Source: Paenibacillus sp. Soil750 (lineage in GTDB: Bacteria; Bacillota; Bacilli; Paenibacillales; NBRC-103111). From it: a DNA stretch of 64,000 nt. Of the stretch, positions 55,407 through 64,000 are shown in pieces. The notes below the pieces were generated by a model, which saw nothing but the letters and a program-made list of their open reading frames with translations, made no database searches and was not told the DNA's origin. Positions within the stretch are counted from its first letter, which is position 1. Every line of letters starts with the position of its first letter. A program made the translations under genes and the position numbers. The stretch lies in assembly GCF_001428045.1 (NCBI RefSeq), contig NZ_LMSD01000023.1, positions 248,001 to 312,000 on the forward strand, read 5' to 3'.

Positions 55407-57266
55407 ATGATGCTAGAGCATATAACATTTCGTCAGCTTAAGAATGCATTGGAAGAAACACAGCGCCAACCACGAACACTTTATTCAGAAGCTCATTCCT
55501 CTGAGCAATGGAAACGCATAAGAGAAGATGTGAATTACGCAGAATTCTGGCATACATTGCAAGAGAAAGCGACACATTTACTTGAAAACCCCGTACGTGC
55601 ACCATTATTTTCAGAGTTCACTTTGTTCGGGGATACAGGTGACAGGGCGATCTATCAGAAACAGCAAGATGACTTGTTCGTTGGCATCCCTATGTTTAGC
55701 ATGCTTGCCCTAACAGAGGAAAAGCAGGAGTGGAAGACCGGATTAGAGAACGCAATTTGGCATATATGTAACCAGTATACCTGGGTTTCACCAGCGCATG
55801 TTGGACTTTACCATAATGATTATCCGAATGGGATCTGGGATCAGCCTCTTCCGCCACGAGAAACGGTAGATCTGTATGCAGGAATGACCGCATTTACGTT
55901 AGCGGAGACCGTTCATTTGCTGAAAGACAGGTTGCATCCGTGGATCATTCATCGTGTGAACGAAGAAATCGATAAGCGCATATTTCAAGTCTATTTCAAT
56001 GACCCTACACCGCAAAATTGGGAACTGAAGACGAACAACTGGCCGGCAGTTTGCTCCTCAAGTATCGGAGCAACGGCGATCTATATGATCGAAGATAGTG
56101 AGAAGCTGGCAGGTATGCTCTGGCGTGTGATTGGGGTGCTGCGGAATTACTTCTCAGGCTTTGACGAGCAAGGAGCAACACCAGAGGGACCTGCTTATTG
56201 GCAATTTGGATTTTCACATTTTGTGTATTTCGCGGAATTGTTGAAAGAGCGAACACAGGGACGCATTGCACTCCTCACAGACGCTAAGGTCGAGGCCATC
56301 TCGCAATTTCCGCAATTCTGTATGTTATCGGGGGGGAAGGTTGTCAATTTCTCCGATTCTCCAGAAGAAGTCACTTTGAATCCAGGTCTTATTCAACGAT
56401 TGCAACAATATGTACCAACGCTGGAGCTTCCGACCGACTACTATCGCATGAAGCCAGTTATAGGGAATTGGCTGGATGTTACAAGGTTGATGCTTTGGTC
56501 ATTAGACTCAGAACCATTAATTTCTGCTAATGACGGAGAAAGGGTTCAAGAGCAGGTATTTATCGGTAATCAATGGGTGATTTCGAAAATTAAGGATGCT
56601 GAAGGTGGGATGACTGCTTTTGCTGCCAAAGGCGGACATAATGAAGAGCCTCACAATCATAATGATCTTGGGCATTTTATTTTACATGTTGATGGTGACA
56701 ATGTGTTGGCCGATCTAGGGCTTGGGGTATATACCAAACAATATTTCCAACCTAGCTATCGGTACGAGATGATCAATGCGGGTTCTCACGGACATTCCGT
56801 ACCGATTGTGGATGGCTGCAGACAGGGATTTGGGAAGTCGTATCGTTCTGAAATTCTTCACAGTCAAATTTCAGATGATCAAGTTCATGTCGTTATGGAT
56901 TTGACGAAAGCCTATGATTGCGTTTCATTGGACATTTTCACTCGAGAATTTATTTGGGATCATTCGGTGCATAAAGCCCCGCAGTTGATCGTCAGGGATC
57001 GCGTCATTAGTAATACAAAGCCGGAGTCATTCCAAGAGATTTTCATAAGTTGTATACAACCTAGAGTCATCGGTGCAGGCCGGATACAGATGAATAAGGT
57101 GACATTGCTTTACAATTCAGAGCAGTGGGAATTGGACATGGAAGAAATGAAAGTGGATTCTCATTATAAAATAGGAACGCCATTCTACCGAATCGTATTG
57201 AATCGTACGAGTATGGAGCGAGAGATGCTTTCTGAGTTTTGTTTTGAAATTGGTGAGAGCGTTTAA
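55407..57266 (+). CDS. Heparinase II/III-like polysaccharide lyase family protein
   Basis: This 619-aa protein has an N-terminal (alpha/alpha) toroid and a C-terminal beta-sandwich as in heparinase II/III proteins. I start at ATG 55407, 6 bases after AGAAGGG. NWELKTNNWPAVCSSSIGAT is the conserved toroid motif, with Asn and Tyr candidates around it. GHNEEPHNHNDLGHFILHVD carries the histidines and aspartate of the metal site, then GSHGHSVPIVDG. The family cleaves uronic acid-containing glycans by beta-elimination. With no signal peptide it works inside the cell on imported chains, like oligo-alginate or heparin lyases. Its unsaturated products could be substrates for the GH88 at 48105. Confidence 0.87.
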   Translation: MMLEHITFRQLKNALEETQRQPRTLYSEAHSSEQWKRIREDVNYAEFWHTLQEKATHLLENPVRAPLFSEFTLFGDTGDRAIYQKQQDDLFVGIPMFSMLALTEEKQEWKTGLENAIWHICNQYTWVSPAHVGLYHNDYPNGIWDQPLPPRETVDLYAGMTAFTLAETVHLLKDRLHPWIIHRVNEEIDKRIFQVYFNDPTPQNWELKTNNWPAVCSSSIGATAIYMIEDSEKLAGMLWRVIGVLRNYFSGFDEQGATPEGPAYWQFGFSHFVYFAELLKERTQGRIALLTDAKVEAISQFPQFCMLSGGKVVNFSDSPEEVTLNPGLIQRLQQYVPTLELPTDYYRMKPVIGNWLDVTRLMLWSLDSEPLISANDGERVQEQVFIGNQWVISKIKDAEGGMTAFAAKGGHNEEPHNHNDLGHFILHVDGDNVLADLGLGVYTKQYFQPSYRYEMINAGSHGHSVPIVDGCRQGFGKSYRSEILHSQISDDQVHVVMDLTKAYDCVSLDIFTREFIWDHSVHKAPQLIVRDRVISNTKPESFQEIFISCIQPRVIGAGRIQMNKVTLLYNSEQWELDMEEMKVDSHYKIGTPFYRIVLNRTSMEREMLSEFCFEIGESV

Positions 57267-57284
57267 TAGTCGGCGGTACAGGTA

Positions 57285-57310
57285 AGCCTGTTTACATGGT
57301 TGAACAGGCT
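57285..57310 (+). terminator. Weak terminator-like hairpin
   Basis: AGCCTGTT and AACAGGCT form an 8-bp stem with a 10-base loop, followed by a modest T content. No gene is seen in the rest of the 183-base gap. Confidence 0.4.
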
Positions 57311-57449
57311 GCCTATTTCATATATCGTAATCGGTTGTAACGAAGGGAGGAAACAGTTAGGGATCGTCATCGCTGCTCAGTCTCAAGAAGATTTTGATTG
57401 TGTCTCAAACCAATGAACACTCAAAATAATCAAAAAGGAGCATGTGTAC

Positions 57450-60308
57450 ATGAATTCAATCCAGAGCAAATGGAAGAATCGGTTAATTAAATGCGTATTA
57501 AGTGCCTTATTGATCTCTCCAATGGTCACGGCAGTCCCTATTTCTGAGGTGCATGCGGCAGGAACGACCTATTATGTTGCTACAAATGGAAGCGATTCCA
57601 ATAATGGGACATCGTTAAGCACGCCATTCCTTACGATTCAGAAGGCTGCACTCGCAGCGCAAGCAGGAGATACCGTCAATATTCGGGGAGGGACGTATCG
57701 AGAAACCGTTACGCCAGCTAATTCAGGGACAACAGGAAACAAGATTACCTATCAGAACTATTCAGGGGAAACTGTTATCGTAAGTGGAAATGATGTTGTT
57801 TCCGGTTGGACTGTTGATGCTGGGAACATATATAAAGCTCCAATGAATTGGACCCTAGGATCAGGTAACCAAGTGTTCGTGAATGGAGTAATGATGGATG
57901 AAGCACGTTGGCCCAACCAAACGGGCACCTTGCTTCAGCCGACCCGTGCGTCTATGCAGTCTGGATCGGATTTAACGCACATCGTCGACACGAATCTTCC
58001 TGGGACCACTGGGTTCTGGAATGGAGCAACCCTATGGACGACAAGTGGAAGCGGATGGATTGCCATGACATCAACGATCACAGCTTTTGATGCTACTACG
58101 AAGAAACTGACTTTTGGTGCGTTAAAGTCGACAGGAGCGTCGTACGTGCCAGCATCAGGCAACAAATATTATTTGTCTGGGATTAAAGGTGCATTGGATG
58201 TGGAGAAGGAGTGGTGGTACGACTCGGCAAACGCCATGCTCTACTTATGGGCACCAGGTGGCGGAAGTCCATCCAGTCAAACTGTCGAAGCGAAAAAAAG
58301 AACAACTGCCTTCGACCTATCTGGTAAAGGTTTCGTAGATATTAAAGGCATTCAAACGATTGCCTCGACCATCCAAATGGATGGTTCGACGAATGACTGT
58401 TTGCTGCAAGGACTCGTAAGCACATATATTTCACATAATAAGCTCAATACGACTGCGAACGAGCAAACGAATTTAGGCATCATTTTAGACGGAACCAATA
58501 ATGTGATTAGAGACAGTGAGCTTGCCTATAGCTCAGGCAGTCTTGTTACGGTAAAGGGCACCTCGAACCACGTGATAAACAGCTACATCCATGATGGGGG
58601 TTATGTACCTGATTGGGAAGGACTTGTGAATCTGAAAGGGTTAAATAGCTTGATTAGCCACAATACGGTAAGTGATTCAGGCAGGGTTACTATCTACTTC
58701 TATGCGGGTATGAGCGCAAATGACATTCAATATAACAACGTCTATAATGCCGGCTGGCTGACCAATGACCTTGGGATGCTTTATGGACCGAATACAGATG
58801 GAGGGAATACGGAGATTCATCACAATTGGGTACACGATGCTAAATCAGCCAGTTTAGGCATGGGTATCTACCTAGATAATTACACGAACAATTTCATTAT
58901 TCATCATAATGTGACTTGGAATAATGCTGGTTTGCAGTTGAATATCCCATCGGAATATAACCTCGTCTACAATAATACCTCATGGACGAATGCAGGGACG
59001 GTTCAAGCTTGGGGGAATATTTTTACCACGGATATGTATGGGGACCGAATCTTTAACAACATTGTGAAGGGCTATGATGCTGAAACAACAGCCTATACGA
59101 CCATAGGAAGCAATCTGACAACGACGCCGGGATTTGTGAATGAAGCAGCTCGTGACTATCAGTTGCTTTCGACTTCAGCAGCCAGAGATGCGGGTATCAT
59201 CATACCTTGCATTACGGATGGCTATGTAGGCAGTGCCCCGGATATTGGTGCGTATGAGTACGGCGGCACAAATTGGACAGCTGGTCATAATTTTGCGGCT
59301 CCGCCTAGTCCGACGTATGCAACTCCAAGTACACCAACCATGAATAGGGTGTCCAACGCAGGATTTGAGCTGGGGAACCTCTCGGGTTGGGTGGCTACGG
59401 ATGCTGGCAACGCTGTTGCATACAACGAAAATCATTGGGGACTCGCAGCTAATGCAGGACATTCGCGATCTCAATTATATGGCGTTAAGTTTAGCGGTGG
59501 CGTAGATGGGGTTGAACAGACGATCTCAGGATTGCAACCAAATACGAGTTATGTTGCTGGAGGCTGGCTGAGAACTCCGGGGGGTGAAACGGCTGCTTTA
59601 GGTGTTAAAAACTATGGTGGATCTGATGTATCGACGCCATCCAACAGTGCCACTTGGACCTTTGTGAAGGTCACGTTTACGACAGGGGCAGCGAATACGA
59701 GTGCCACAATTTATTTTAAGAAAACATCAGGCTCGGGAGAGGCTTATGCGGATGATGCAGGACTTATCCCGGATTCAACCGTTTACCAATCCATGTACGC
59801 ATTTGACGGTTTTGAAGGCGGACTGGGCAACTGGGTAGTTGTACCTGGGAAAGGGACGCCAACGACGAGTACAACCGTGAAACATTCTGGGAGTAATAGC
59901 TACATAGTCAATGAGGATATGGACGCTATTCAGCAAAATTTTAGCTCTAGCTACAATAAAGTGGTTACGATGTGGTTCTATGACAATGCCAGTGTAACGA
60001 ACATGCAAGTAGCAGGTTTTGTCGATGACAATGTAACGATTCGGGGAATTGAGGTCAATACCCCGACTTCAACTACAAAATATGCCGTACGGTTAGGCGG
60101 TACACATTCTGCAACGACTGTAACCAGAACAACAGGCTGGCATGAGTTCAAGTGGGACTATACGTCTGGTACAAAAGTAGATATGTATATCGATGGTGTA
60201 TTGGTTTCATCGCCGACGGGTTTAACGAACTTCAAAAGAATATCGATTGGAGATCTATGGTCTGGTAATACGAATACATCGTATTTTGATGATATAAGTA
60301 TTCAGTAG
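57450..60308 (+). CDS. Secreted right-handed beta-helix protein with C-terminal CBM-like domains
   Basis: This 952-aa exported protein starts at ATG 57450, 9 bases after AAGGAG. A signal peptide ends near EVHAA at about residue 39. TTYYVATNGSDSNNGTSLST, PFLTIQKAALAAQAGDTV and GGTYRETV are the opening typical of DUF1565-type parallel beta-helix proteins, many of them lyases or glycosidases. The helix region, to about residue 610, is rich in Asn (IHHNVTWNN, YNLVYNNTSW). A CBM-like domain begins at NRVSNAGFELGNLSGW, and a LamG-like domain starts near AFDGFEGGLGNW. It probably binds and cleaves the extracellular polymer; the catalytic residues cannot be picked out. Confidence 0.85.
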   Translation: MNSIQSKWKNRLIKCVLSALLISPMVTAVPISEVHAAGTTYYVATNGSDSNNGTSLSTPFLTIQKAALAAQAGDTVNIRGGTYRETVTPANSGTTGNKITYQNYSGETVIVSGNDVVSGWTVDAGNIYKAPMNWTLGSGNQVFVNGVMMDEARWPNQTGTLLQPTRASMQSGSDLTHIVDTNLPGTTGFWNGATLWTTSGSGWIAMTSTITAFDATTKKLTFGALKSTGASYVPASGNKYYLSGIKGALDVEKEWWYDSANAMLYLWAPGGGSPSSQTVEAKKRTTAFDLSGKGFVDIKGIQTIASTIQMDGSTNDCLLQGLVSTYISHNKLNTTANEQTNLGIILDGTNNVIRDSELAYSSGSLVTVKGTSNHVINSYIHDGGYVPDWEGLVNLKGLNSLISHNTVSDSGRVTIYFYAGMSANDIQYNNVYNAGWLTNDLGMLYGPNTDGGNTEIHHNWVHDAKSASLGMGIYLDNYTNNFIIHHNVTWNNAGLQLNIPSEYNLVYNNTSWTNAGTVQAWGNIFTTDMYGDRIFNNIVKGYDAETTAYTTIGSNLTTTPGFVNEAARDYQLLSTSAARDAGIIIPCITDGYVGSAPDIGAYEYGGTNWTAGHNFAAPPSPTYATPSTPTMNRVSNAGFELGNLSGWVATDAGNAVAYNENHWGLAANAGHSRSQLYGVKFSGGVDGVEQTISGLQPNTSYVAGGWLRTPGGETAALGVKNYGGSDVSTPSNSATWTFVKVTFTTGAANTSATIYFKKTSGSGEAYADDAGLIPDSTVYQSMYAFDGFEGGLGNWVVVPGKGTPTTSTTVKHSGSNSYIVNEDMDAIQQNFSSSYNKVVTMWFYDNASVTNMQVAGFVDDNVTIRGIEVNTPTSTTKYAVRLGGTHSATTVTRTTGWHEFKWDYTSGTKVDMYIDGVLVSSPTGLTNFKRISIGDLWSGNTNTSYFDDISIQ

Positions 60309-60320
60309 AACGGTAAGAGT

Positions 60321-60355
60321 GGACTTGGAGCGGGAACGCTCCAGTCCTGTTTTTA
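60321..60355 (+). terminator. Rho-independent terminator
   Basis: GGACTTGGAGCG pairs with CGCTCCAGTCC with one bulge around a GGAA loop, followed by TGTTTTT. The next gene may therefore have its own promoter. Confidence 0.8.
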
Positions 60356-60458
60356 GTTCGAACTGGCAACCGGAAAATTTACATTTATATACATTTGTTA
60401 TATTTCTGTGGGAATTTCGAGTTTCGTAAGAATACAGTCATCGTTTTGGAGGTAGCGT

Positions 60459-62519
60459 ATGTTTTCAACACAAGAATTAGCATATATCGAACGATTATTT
60501 GGGTCTAATCCTATACAACCACATATCGACGCTTTCAAAGAAAACAGCAAAAACAATGAGATCACAGAAACTGGGCTATCTCGTGATCTATATTTGGACT
60601 TTGCCGAAGCGCGTGTTCGTCAATTTGTTCCTTATCTAAGTGAATACGGAGGGGTTTTGGAGCCTAACGATGGGAAAGAGCACGAATTTGCCACGGCTGC
60701 ATTTGTGAAAGCCGGAGCTATTTTAGTAGCAAACGGCCGTTGTAGGGATCTGCAAGATCAGATTATGCTAGCGATGGATTGGGCTAGCCAATGTTTAGGC
60801 GAGAATAAAGTCCCAGATGATCATGCCGATTTCACTTCTCATATGCTGGTTAGAGCATATCAGCTTCTTGTGGAAATGGCAGGACGTGAGCGTAGTGACA
60901 GATGGCAGAAGCATTTGTCGCAAATTGAGCCTGAGTTAACGTATAGCCAAACGATCCGCAATTTCCCCGACATTCGTACGATCCGTAACTGGGCTACTTA
61001 TGCGATGCATGGCGAAATGATGCGGTTCAGCGAGGGTTTGACGGAATCGAACGCCTTTATCGAGACATATTTACAACCGCAAATGACGCGGTTCACGCCA
61101 GAAGGGTTATACCGTGATCCTAATCTTCCGGCGGTTTATGACATGGCTGCGCGGCAGCAGCTTAGTGGCTTACTAGACGCCGGATATAACGGCGAATGGA
61201 AGCTATTTCTTGAATCTCAGCTTCGCAAAGGTGCTCAAACCATGCTATTTATGCAATCTAGCACGGGGGGCACGAGCTGCGGCGGCAGAAGTAATCAGAT
61301 TATTTGGAATGAGTTGACCTTTGCCAATCTCTGTGAACGGGAAGCTACGCGATATGCGCAAGCGGGTGATCTAGCGTGGGCAGGTACCTTTAAGCGAGCT
61401 GCTCGAAAATCACTTGGATCCATTCAACGCTGGATCGAGGATCCCTCCGAGTTCCGATTGTTGAAGAATCGATTCAGGAGCGAGATGCGTAACGGTTGGG
61501 AGTTCTATGCGTATTACTCGACCTACAGCTTGTATGCTGCGCAAATTGCGGCTTCTTGCTATGAATGTGCGGTTGAAAACATCCCCGAGAAGCCAACACC
61601 TGCGGATATGGGGGGATATGTTGTTCCGATTGAATCCTTTAATCGCATCTATGCCACGACTGGACCACGGCAAGGCGCCTATCATCTCGTGATAGATACA
61701 GCTGCGCAAATGGGGCATGATGCAACTGGCTGGGTGAGGCTGCATAAAGCGGAGGTGAAAGAAGAAACCGCGCTCTCCATGGGGATAGCTGGGCTCAGTG
61801 GTAATCTTCACATGAATTATTTAGTGGCCAAACAGAACATACCACGCCCGCACACGCCGGCAGCGATTGGTCTGACATGGCGAGATGGGTACGGTACTTG
61901 GCACAGATTAGCCAACTATGGCCGAAGAAATCACGAAACCTTTGCATCGTTGAATGAGGACGGGGTGCCGACCAAGGATGAGAAGATGCATTGGCATGCG
62001 TCAGTTGATAATAAAGATGAAGCTGGTGATGTGCTATCCTTCCAAATTCGCTATGCATCCACTGGACTTCAACAGCTGAATGATATGGATTTGCGTGACC
62101 CAGATCCAAATATGCATCCAGTCCTCTTGCGTGCTATCGCTGATATACTACCAAGGCCAGGCATCGAAGGTGTAGCAACGATCACTGAATCATATCGGGT
62201 CGCTAACGAGGGAGTAACAACGTCATGGTTGGTAGAAGCGGCGGAGGCTGCGGAACTAACCGGTGTCGGTGTAACCGTACCGGTGTTAGTGTCCAATGGA
62301 ACGGATGAATCGGTCATCCGTGTCGAAGGCAATAAGCTGTTCGTCCATTATTCGAATGCGGTATATGCAATCCAACCACATTCAGAATCCGAAGACATTG
62401 AACTTGAAGTTCTTCCCTCGCTAATGCCGAATCGCAACGGCAATTATCGCTTAGCACAGTGGATTAGCAAGGATGCAAGTAAACCAATAACCCTTCATTT
62501 CGCTATAGAACAAAATTAA
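60459..62519 (+). CDS. Uncharacterised (alpha/alpha)-toroid-like protein, candidate polysaccharide lyase
   Basis: I cannot assign a family to this 686-aa protein. A TTTGGAGG site precedes ATG 60459. Residues 1-390 are helix-rich in a toroid-like pattern: DRWQKHLSQIEPELTYSQ, TIRNWATYAMHGEMMRFSEG, SSTGGTSCGGRSNQIIWNEL, then WEFYAYYSTYSLYAAQIAAS. Residues from about 400 to the end are beta-rich, starting near GAYHLVIDTAAQMGHDATGW. This helix-then-sheet plan is that of chondroitin/alginate/heparin-type lyases. The conserved-looking Asn, His and Tyr clusters would suit beta-elimination. No signal peptide. Its place behind the heparinase-like and beta-helix genes supports a glycan-processing role. 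Confidence 0.72.
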   Translation: MFSTQELAYIERLFGSNPIQPHIDAFKENSKNNEITETGLSRDLYLDFAEARVRQFVPYLSEYGGVLEPNDGKEHEFATAAFVKAGAILVANGRCRDLQDQIMLAMDWASQCLGENKVPDDHADFTSHMLVRAYQLLVEMAGRERSDRWQKHLSQIEPELTYSQTIRNFPDIRTIRNWATYAMHGEMMRFSEGLTESNAFIETYLQPQMTRFTPEGLYRDPNLPAVYDMAARQQLSGLLDAGYNGEWKLFLESQLRKGAQTMLFMQSSTGGTSCGGRSNQIIWNELTFANLCEREATRYAQAGDLAWAGTFKRAARKSLGSIQRWIEDPSEFRLLKNRFRSEMRNGWEFYAYYSTYSLYAAQIAASCYECAVENIPEKPTPADMGGYVVPIESFNRIYATTGPRQGAYHLVIDTAAQMGHDATGWVRLHKAEVKEETALSMGIAGLSGNLHMNYLVAKQNIPRPHTPAAIGLTWRDGYGTWHRLANYGRRNHETFASLNEDGVPTKDEKMHWHASVDNKDEAGDVLSFQIRYASTGLQQLNDMDLRDPDPNMHPVLLRAIADILPRPGIEGVATITESYRVANEGVTTSWLVEAAEAAELTGVGVTVPVLVSNGTDESVIRVEGNKLFVHYSNAVYAIQPHSESEDIELEVLPSLMPNRNGNYRLAQWISKDASKPITLHFAIEQN

Positions 62520-62578
62520 GTTCCCACAAACAGCTAGATCGAGAGAAACTAGTTTTTAGCATAGAGGTCAAGCTGAAT

Positions 62579-62636
62579 AGAGCATTCGATTTCTCGTGTA
62601 GTTTGTTTTACAGAGACATCGAATGCTCTTTTTTAA
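62579..62636 (+). terminator. Rho-independent terminator of the third importer operon
   Basis: A 12-bp perfect stem (AGAGCATTCGAT with its complement), a long loop and a TTTTTT run lie 60 bases after the toroid gene. Confidence 0.85.
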
Positions 62637-62709
62637 TTTACGTACATCAAATGAGAGCTTAGTTAGCTCCTGTCCTGTCTCGTTAATAGTGAGAACTGTT
62701 CTCAACTAT

Positions 62710-62835
62710 GATTTGGCTGGAAGTATGCTATTCATGCCGCTTGACATACCGGCAGGGGTATTCACAGCGGGTACGGCCCCGTTCTTCTTATATTTATTAT
62801 TCAAAGTTTTACGGTTAAAAGAGGGGGACGTATAG
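62710..62835 (+). pseudogene. C-terminal fragment of a FecCD-type iron-siderophore permease
   Basis: The frame encodes DLAGSMLFMPLDIPAGVFTA followed by GTAPFFLYLLFKVLR and a stop. This is the conserved final helix region of FecCD permeases (the EIPVGVxTAxxGAPFFLYLL pattern). Nothing upstream of 62700 belongs to that family, so only about 40 codons of a gene of about 330 codons remain. It overlaps, in the opposite direction, the end of the frame on the minus strand. Confidence 0.68.
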
Positions 62836-62841
62836 ACCACT

Positions 62842-63179
62842 TCCATGGGCTGCCCGGCGGCATTGAGGATTATGACCTCGACGTATATGCCCTCTTCTGA
62901 GAAGAGTTCGTCCAGTCGAAGGGTCGTCTGAATGCTGTAATGCTCCTGAGCGTATACCGGAATCGTATCTGTCATTGCCAAAATCACCTGGTCGTCATGT
63001 GCTATGTTCTTCACGTACAAGCATTGTCCGAGCATGGGGTCATCGGATGGTTCAAGGGAAACCGAGCTGGAAGAGGAGAGCGACGTAGTCTCCCACCCCG
63101 TTAACCCCTGATCAAAGCTGCCGTTTACGATCGAGATAGGCATAGCATCAGCTTTGTTCGAGAGAGAGGGACAATCCAC
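62842..63179 (-). pseudogene. Internal fragment of a carbohydrate-binding-domain protein
   Basis: The minus-strand frame encodes ISIVNGSFDQGLTGWETTSL, then SIQTTLRLDELFSEEG and VYVEVIILNAAGQ-like sequence, a beta-sandwich domain of the CBM type used in secreted glycanases. There is no signal peptide or ribosome site. After about 62850 the reading frame continues only as antisense to the iron-permease fragment. It is an isolated domain fragment and not a working gene. Confidence 0.6.
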
Positions 63180-63376
63180 GTAAGGAAGTGGGGGAAATCA
63201 ACTAAAATCTTCTTTTGTCATTCGAGCCAAGGGAACTCAATGCCCTTTCCCAAAAAAAACGGACACTCACCCAAATAATAAGCACATTATGTAATTAGGG
63301 TTGATCTAGTTATAATACCTGTATAGCTTTCAGGTTACCTCAAGATACATATAACAAGGGATGGGGGATGCACAAT
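63180..63376. promoter_or_regulatory. Upstream region of the sensor gene
   Basis: The gap holds a perfect TATAAT at 63311-63316, a likely -10 for the downstream gene. No convincing -35 lies 16-18 bases before it. Nothing else is recognised. Confidence 0.4.
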
Positions 63377-64000
63377 ATGAAAAACAGATTGCGGTATCTC
63401 GTATCGAAATTCCGTTTACAGCGGCTTCGAAGTCGGTTTCTCGTTGCTATGATTGTTATCTCTTTGCCTCCAATTATGATTGTAGGATATATGTCTTTCG
63501 ATATTGCCAAGAACACACTGATGGAAACGAATGCGCAAACCTATGAAAATCATTTAGAAACGTCAAGTGAAGTGGCGGATTTATTATTTCGAAGCATTAT
63601 TAATATGAACCGTTCGATCGTGGTGAACAATGAGGTGCGGGAGGTTTTGTCCAACAGCAACTTGGCTCAGAGCAATGAACCTAAATCTGCGGATGCCACG
63701 GAATCCACCAGTGAATGGACCTCCAATAAGCTGCAAAAAGCGATTAATAACAATCAATTTGACACCAAATTTGTAAACTCCATCTGTGTATTTAATTTGG
63801 AATTCAAGACATTCTGTGCTGGACGCTCTGATGATGCAGGGGTTTATGAACAGCCAGACAAAATCAAGCTCATCCGGCAAACCGATTGGTATCAAAGTGC
63901 TTTACAAGATCAGGGTAAAGTTGTTTTTCTTGGCTATGATGTACTCGATCATTCGAAGAATTCATTTTCCACAGTCAAATTATTTCGCGATGCATCAAGT
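63377..64000 (+). CDS. Membrane sensor protein, N-terminal part (YesM-type histidine kinase likely; 3' end outside window)
   Basis: An open frame of 208 codons runs from ATG 63377 to the end of the window; ATG 63368 is an in-frame alternative. GGGATGGGGG upstream serves as ribosome site. A basic leader (SKFRLQRLRSRF) precedes a membrane segment with VAMIVISLPPIMIVGYMSFD. An extracytoplasmic region follows: ETSSEVADLLFRSIINMNRS, then FNLEFKTFCAGRSDDAG and IRQTDWYQSAL. This is the pattern of Cache-type sensors in YesM histidine kinases of Paenibacillus sugar loci. A sensor-AraC protein is possible but less similar in its N-terminus to the three in this window. Confidence 0.8.
   Translation, partial: MKNRLRYLVSKFRLQRLRSRFLVAMIVISLPPIMIVGYMSFDIAKNTLMETNAQTYENHLETSSEVADLLFRSIINMNRSIVVNNEVREVLSNSNLAQSNEPKSADATESTSEWTSNKLQKAINNNQFDTKFVNSICVFNLEFKTFCAGRSDDAGVYEQPDKIKLIRQTDWYQSALQDQGKVVFLGYDVLDHSKNSFSTVKLFRDASS

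Noticed and set aside
60372-60396. GGAAA and TATACATTTG before the toroid gene as another full copy of the element
   Set aside because: The spacing is 11 and not 15 bases and the CYTA part is absent; an AT-rich gap can produce this by chance.
62706-63179. A 157-codon minus-strand open frame as one intact gene
   Set aside because: Its C-terminal third is antisense to a recognisable FecCD permease tail, and it lacks a start site.
1-64000. Catabolite-response (cre) sites, riboswitches, tRNA genes, insertion sequences
   Set aside because: I looked in the gaps for the cre pattern, for long conserved leader structures, for tRNA-like cloverleaves and for transposase motifs and found none that I could support.

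Overview
The window reads as a carbohydrate-utilisation island from a low-to-mid GC Gram-positive, most likely Paenibacillus or a close relative. This is inferred from AGGAGG-type ribosome sites before nearly every gene, three ABC importers of the LplB/YtcP/LplA type with DUF3502-like binding lipoproteins, three large membrane-anchored AraC regulators, an RNase J, and a very large multidomain secreted enzyme with a copper-amine-oxidase-N-like domain. I saw no rRNA, tRNA, transposase, phage gene or CRISPR array.

Layout. 1-3.3 kb: the end of a first ABC importer (permease, permease, lipoprotein), followed by the decayed tail of a secreted protein. 3.3-7.1 kb: a zinc-less MDR dehydrogenase, a short remnant and a sensor-AraC regulator. 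7.4-11.9 kb: SGNH esterase, GH2 beta-mannosidase and a TIM-barrel epimerase. 12-18 kb: an AraC regulator divergent from an AraA-like isomerase, an unrecognised 827-aa putative glycosidase and a second SGNH esterase. 18.2-24.6 kb: a second sensor-AraC, convergent with a GH2/SIS/ROK-kinase operon. 24.8-28 kb: FAD oxidoreductase, third SGNH protein and a convergent AraC. 28.2-38 kb: a second importer, paralogous to the first, followed by a 2087-aa secreted GH99-like modular enzyme. 38-41.7 kb: AraC divergent from GH116. 41.7-46.1 kb: a block of different character (WGxxGxxG protein, 35-residue repeat protein, 33-aa CxxC peptide, RNase J, 39-aa N/K-rich peptide) bordered on both sides by truncated carbohydrate genes. 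46.1-49.3 kb: AraC, aldo/keto reductase and GH88. 49.4-62.5 kb: a third sensor-AraC divergent from a third importer, whose operon carries a heparinase-II/III-like enzyme, a secreted beta-helix protein and an unrecognised toroid-like enzyme. 62.6-63.2 kb: a scar made of two gene fragments in opposite orientation. 63.4 kb to the end: the N-terminus of a membrane sensor.

How it may work together (inference). Secreted enzymes (GH99-like, beta-helix) cut an extracellular glycan. The lipoprotein-dependent importers bring in oligosaccharides; their ATPase is not in the window and is probably a shared MsmX-type protein. Cytoplasmic esterases, two GH2 beta-mannosidases, GH116, GH88 and the lyase-like proteins trim them, and the isomerase, epimerase, oxidoreductase and kinase genes channel the sugars. 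Two beta-mannosidases, a GH99-like enzyme, GH88 and three esterases together point to an acylated glycan containing mannose and uronic acid. A promoter-like element, GGAAA-N15-TATACWTTS, precedes three of the transcription units and a variant precedes a fourth, which suggests a shared regulon. At least five decayed gene fragments show that the island has been rearranged repeatedly.
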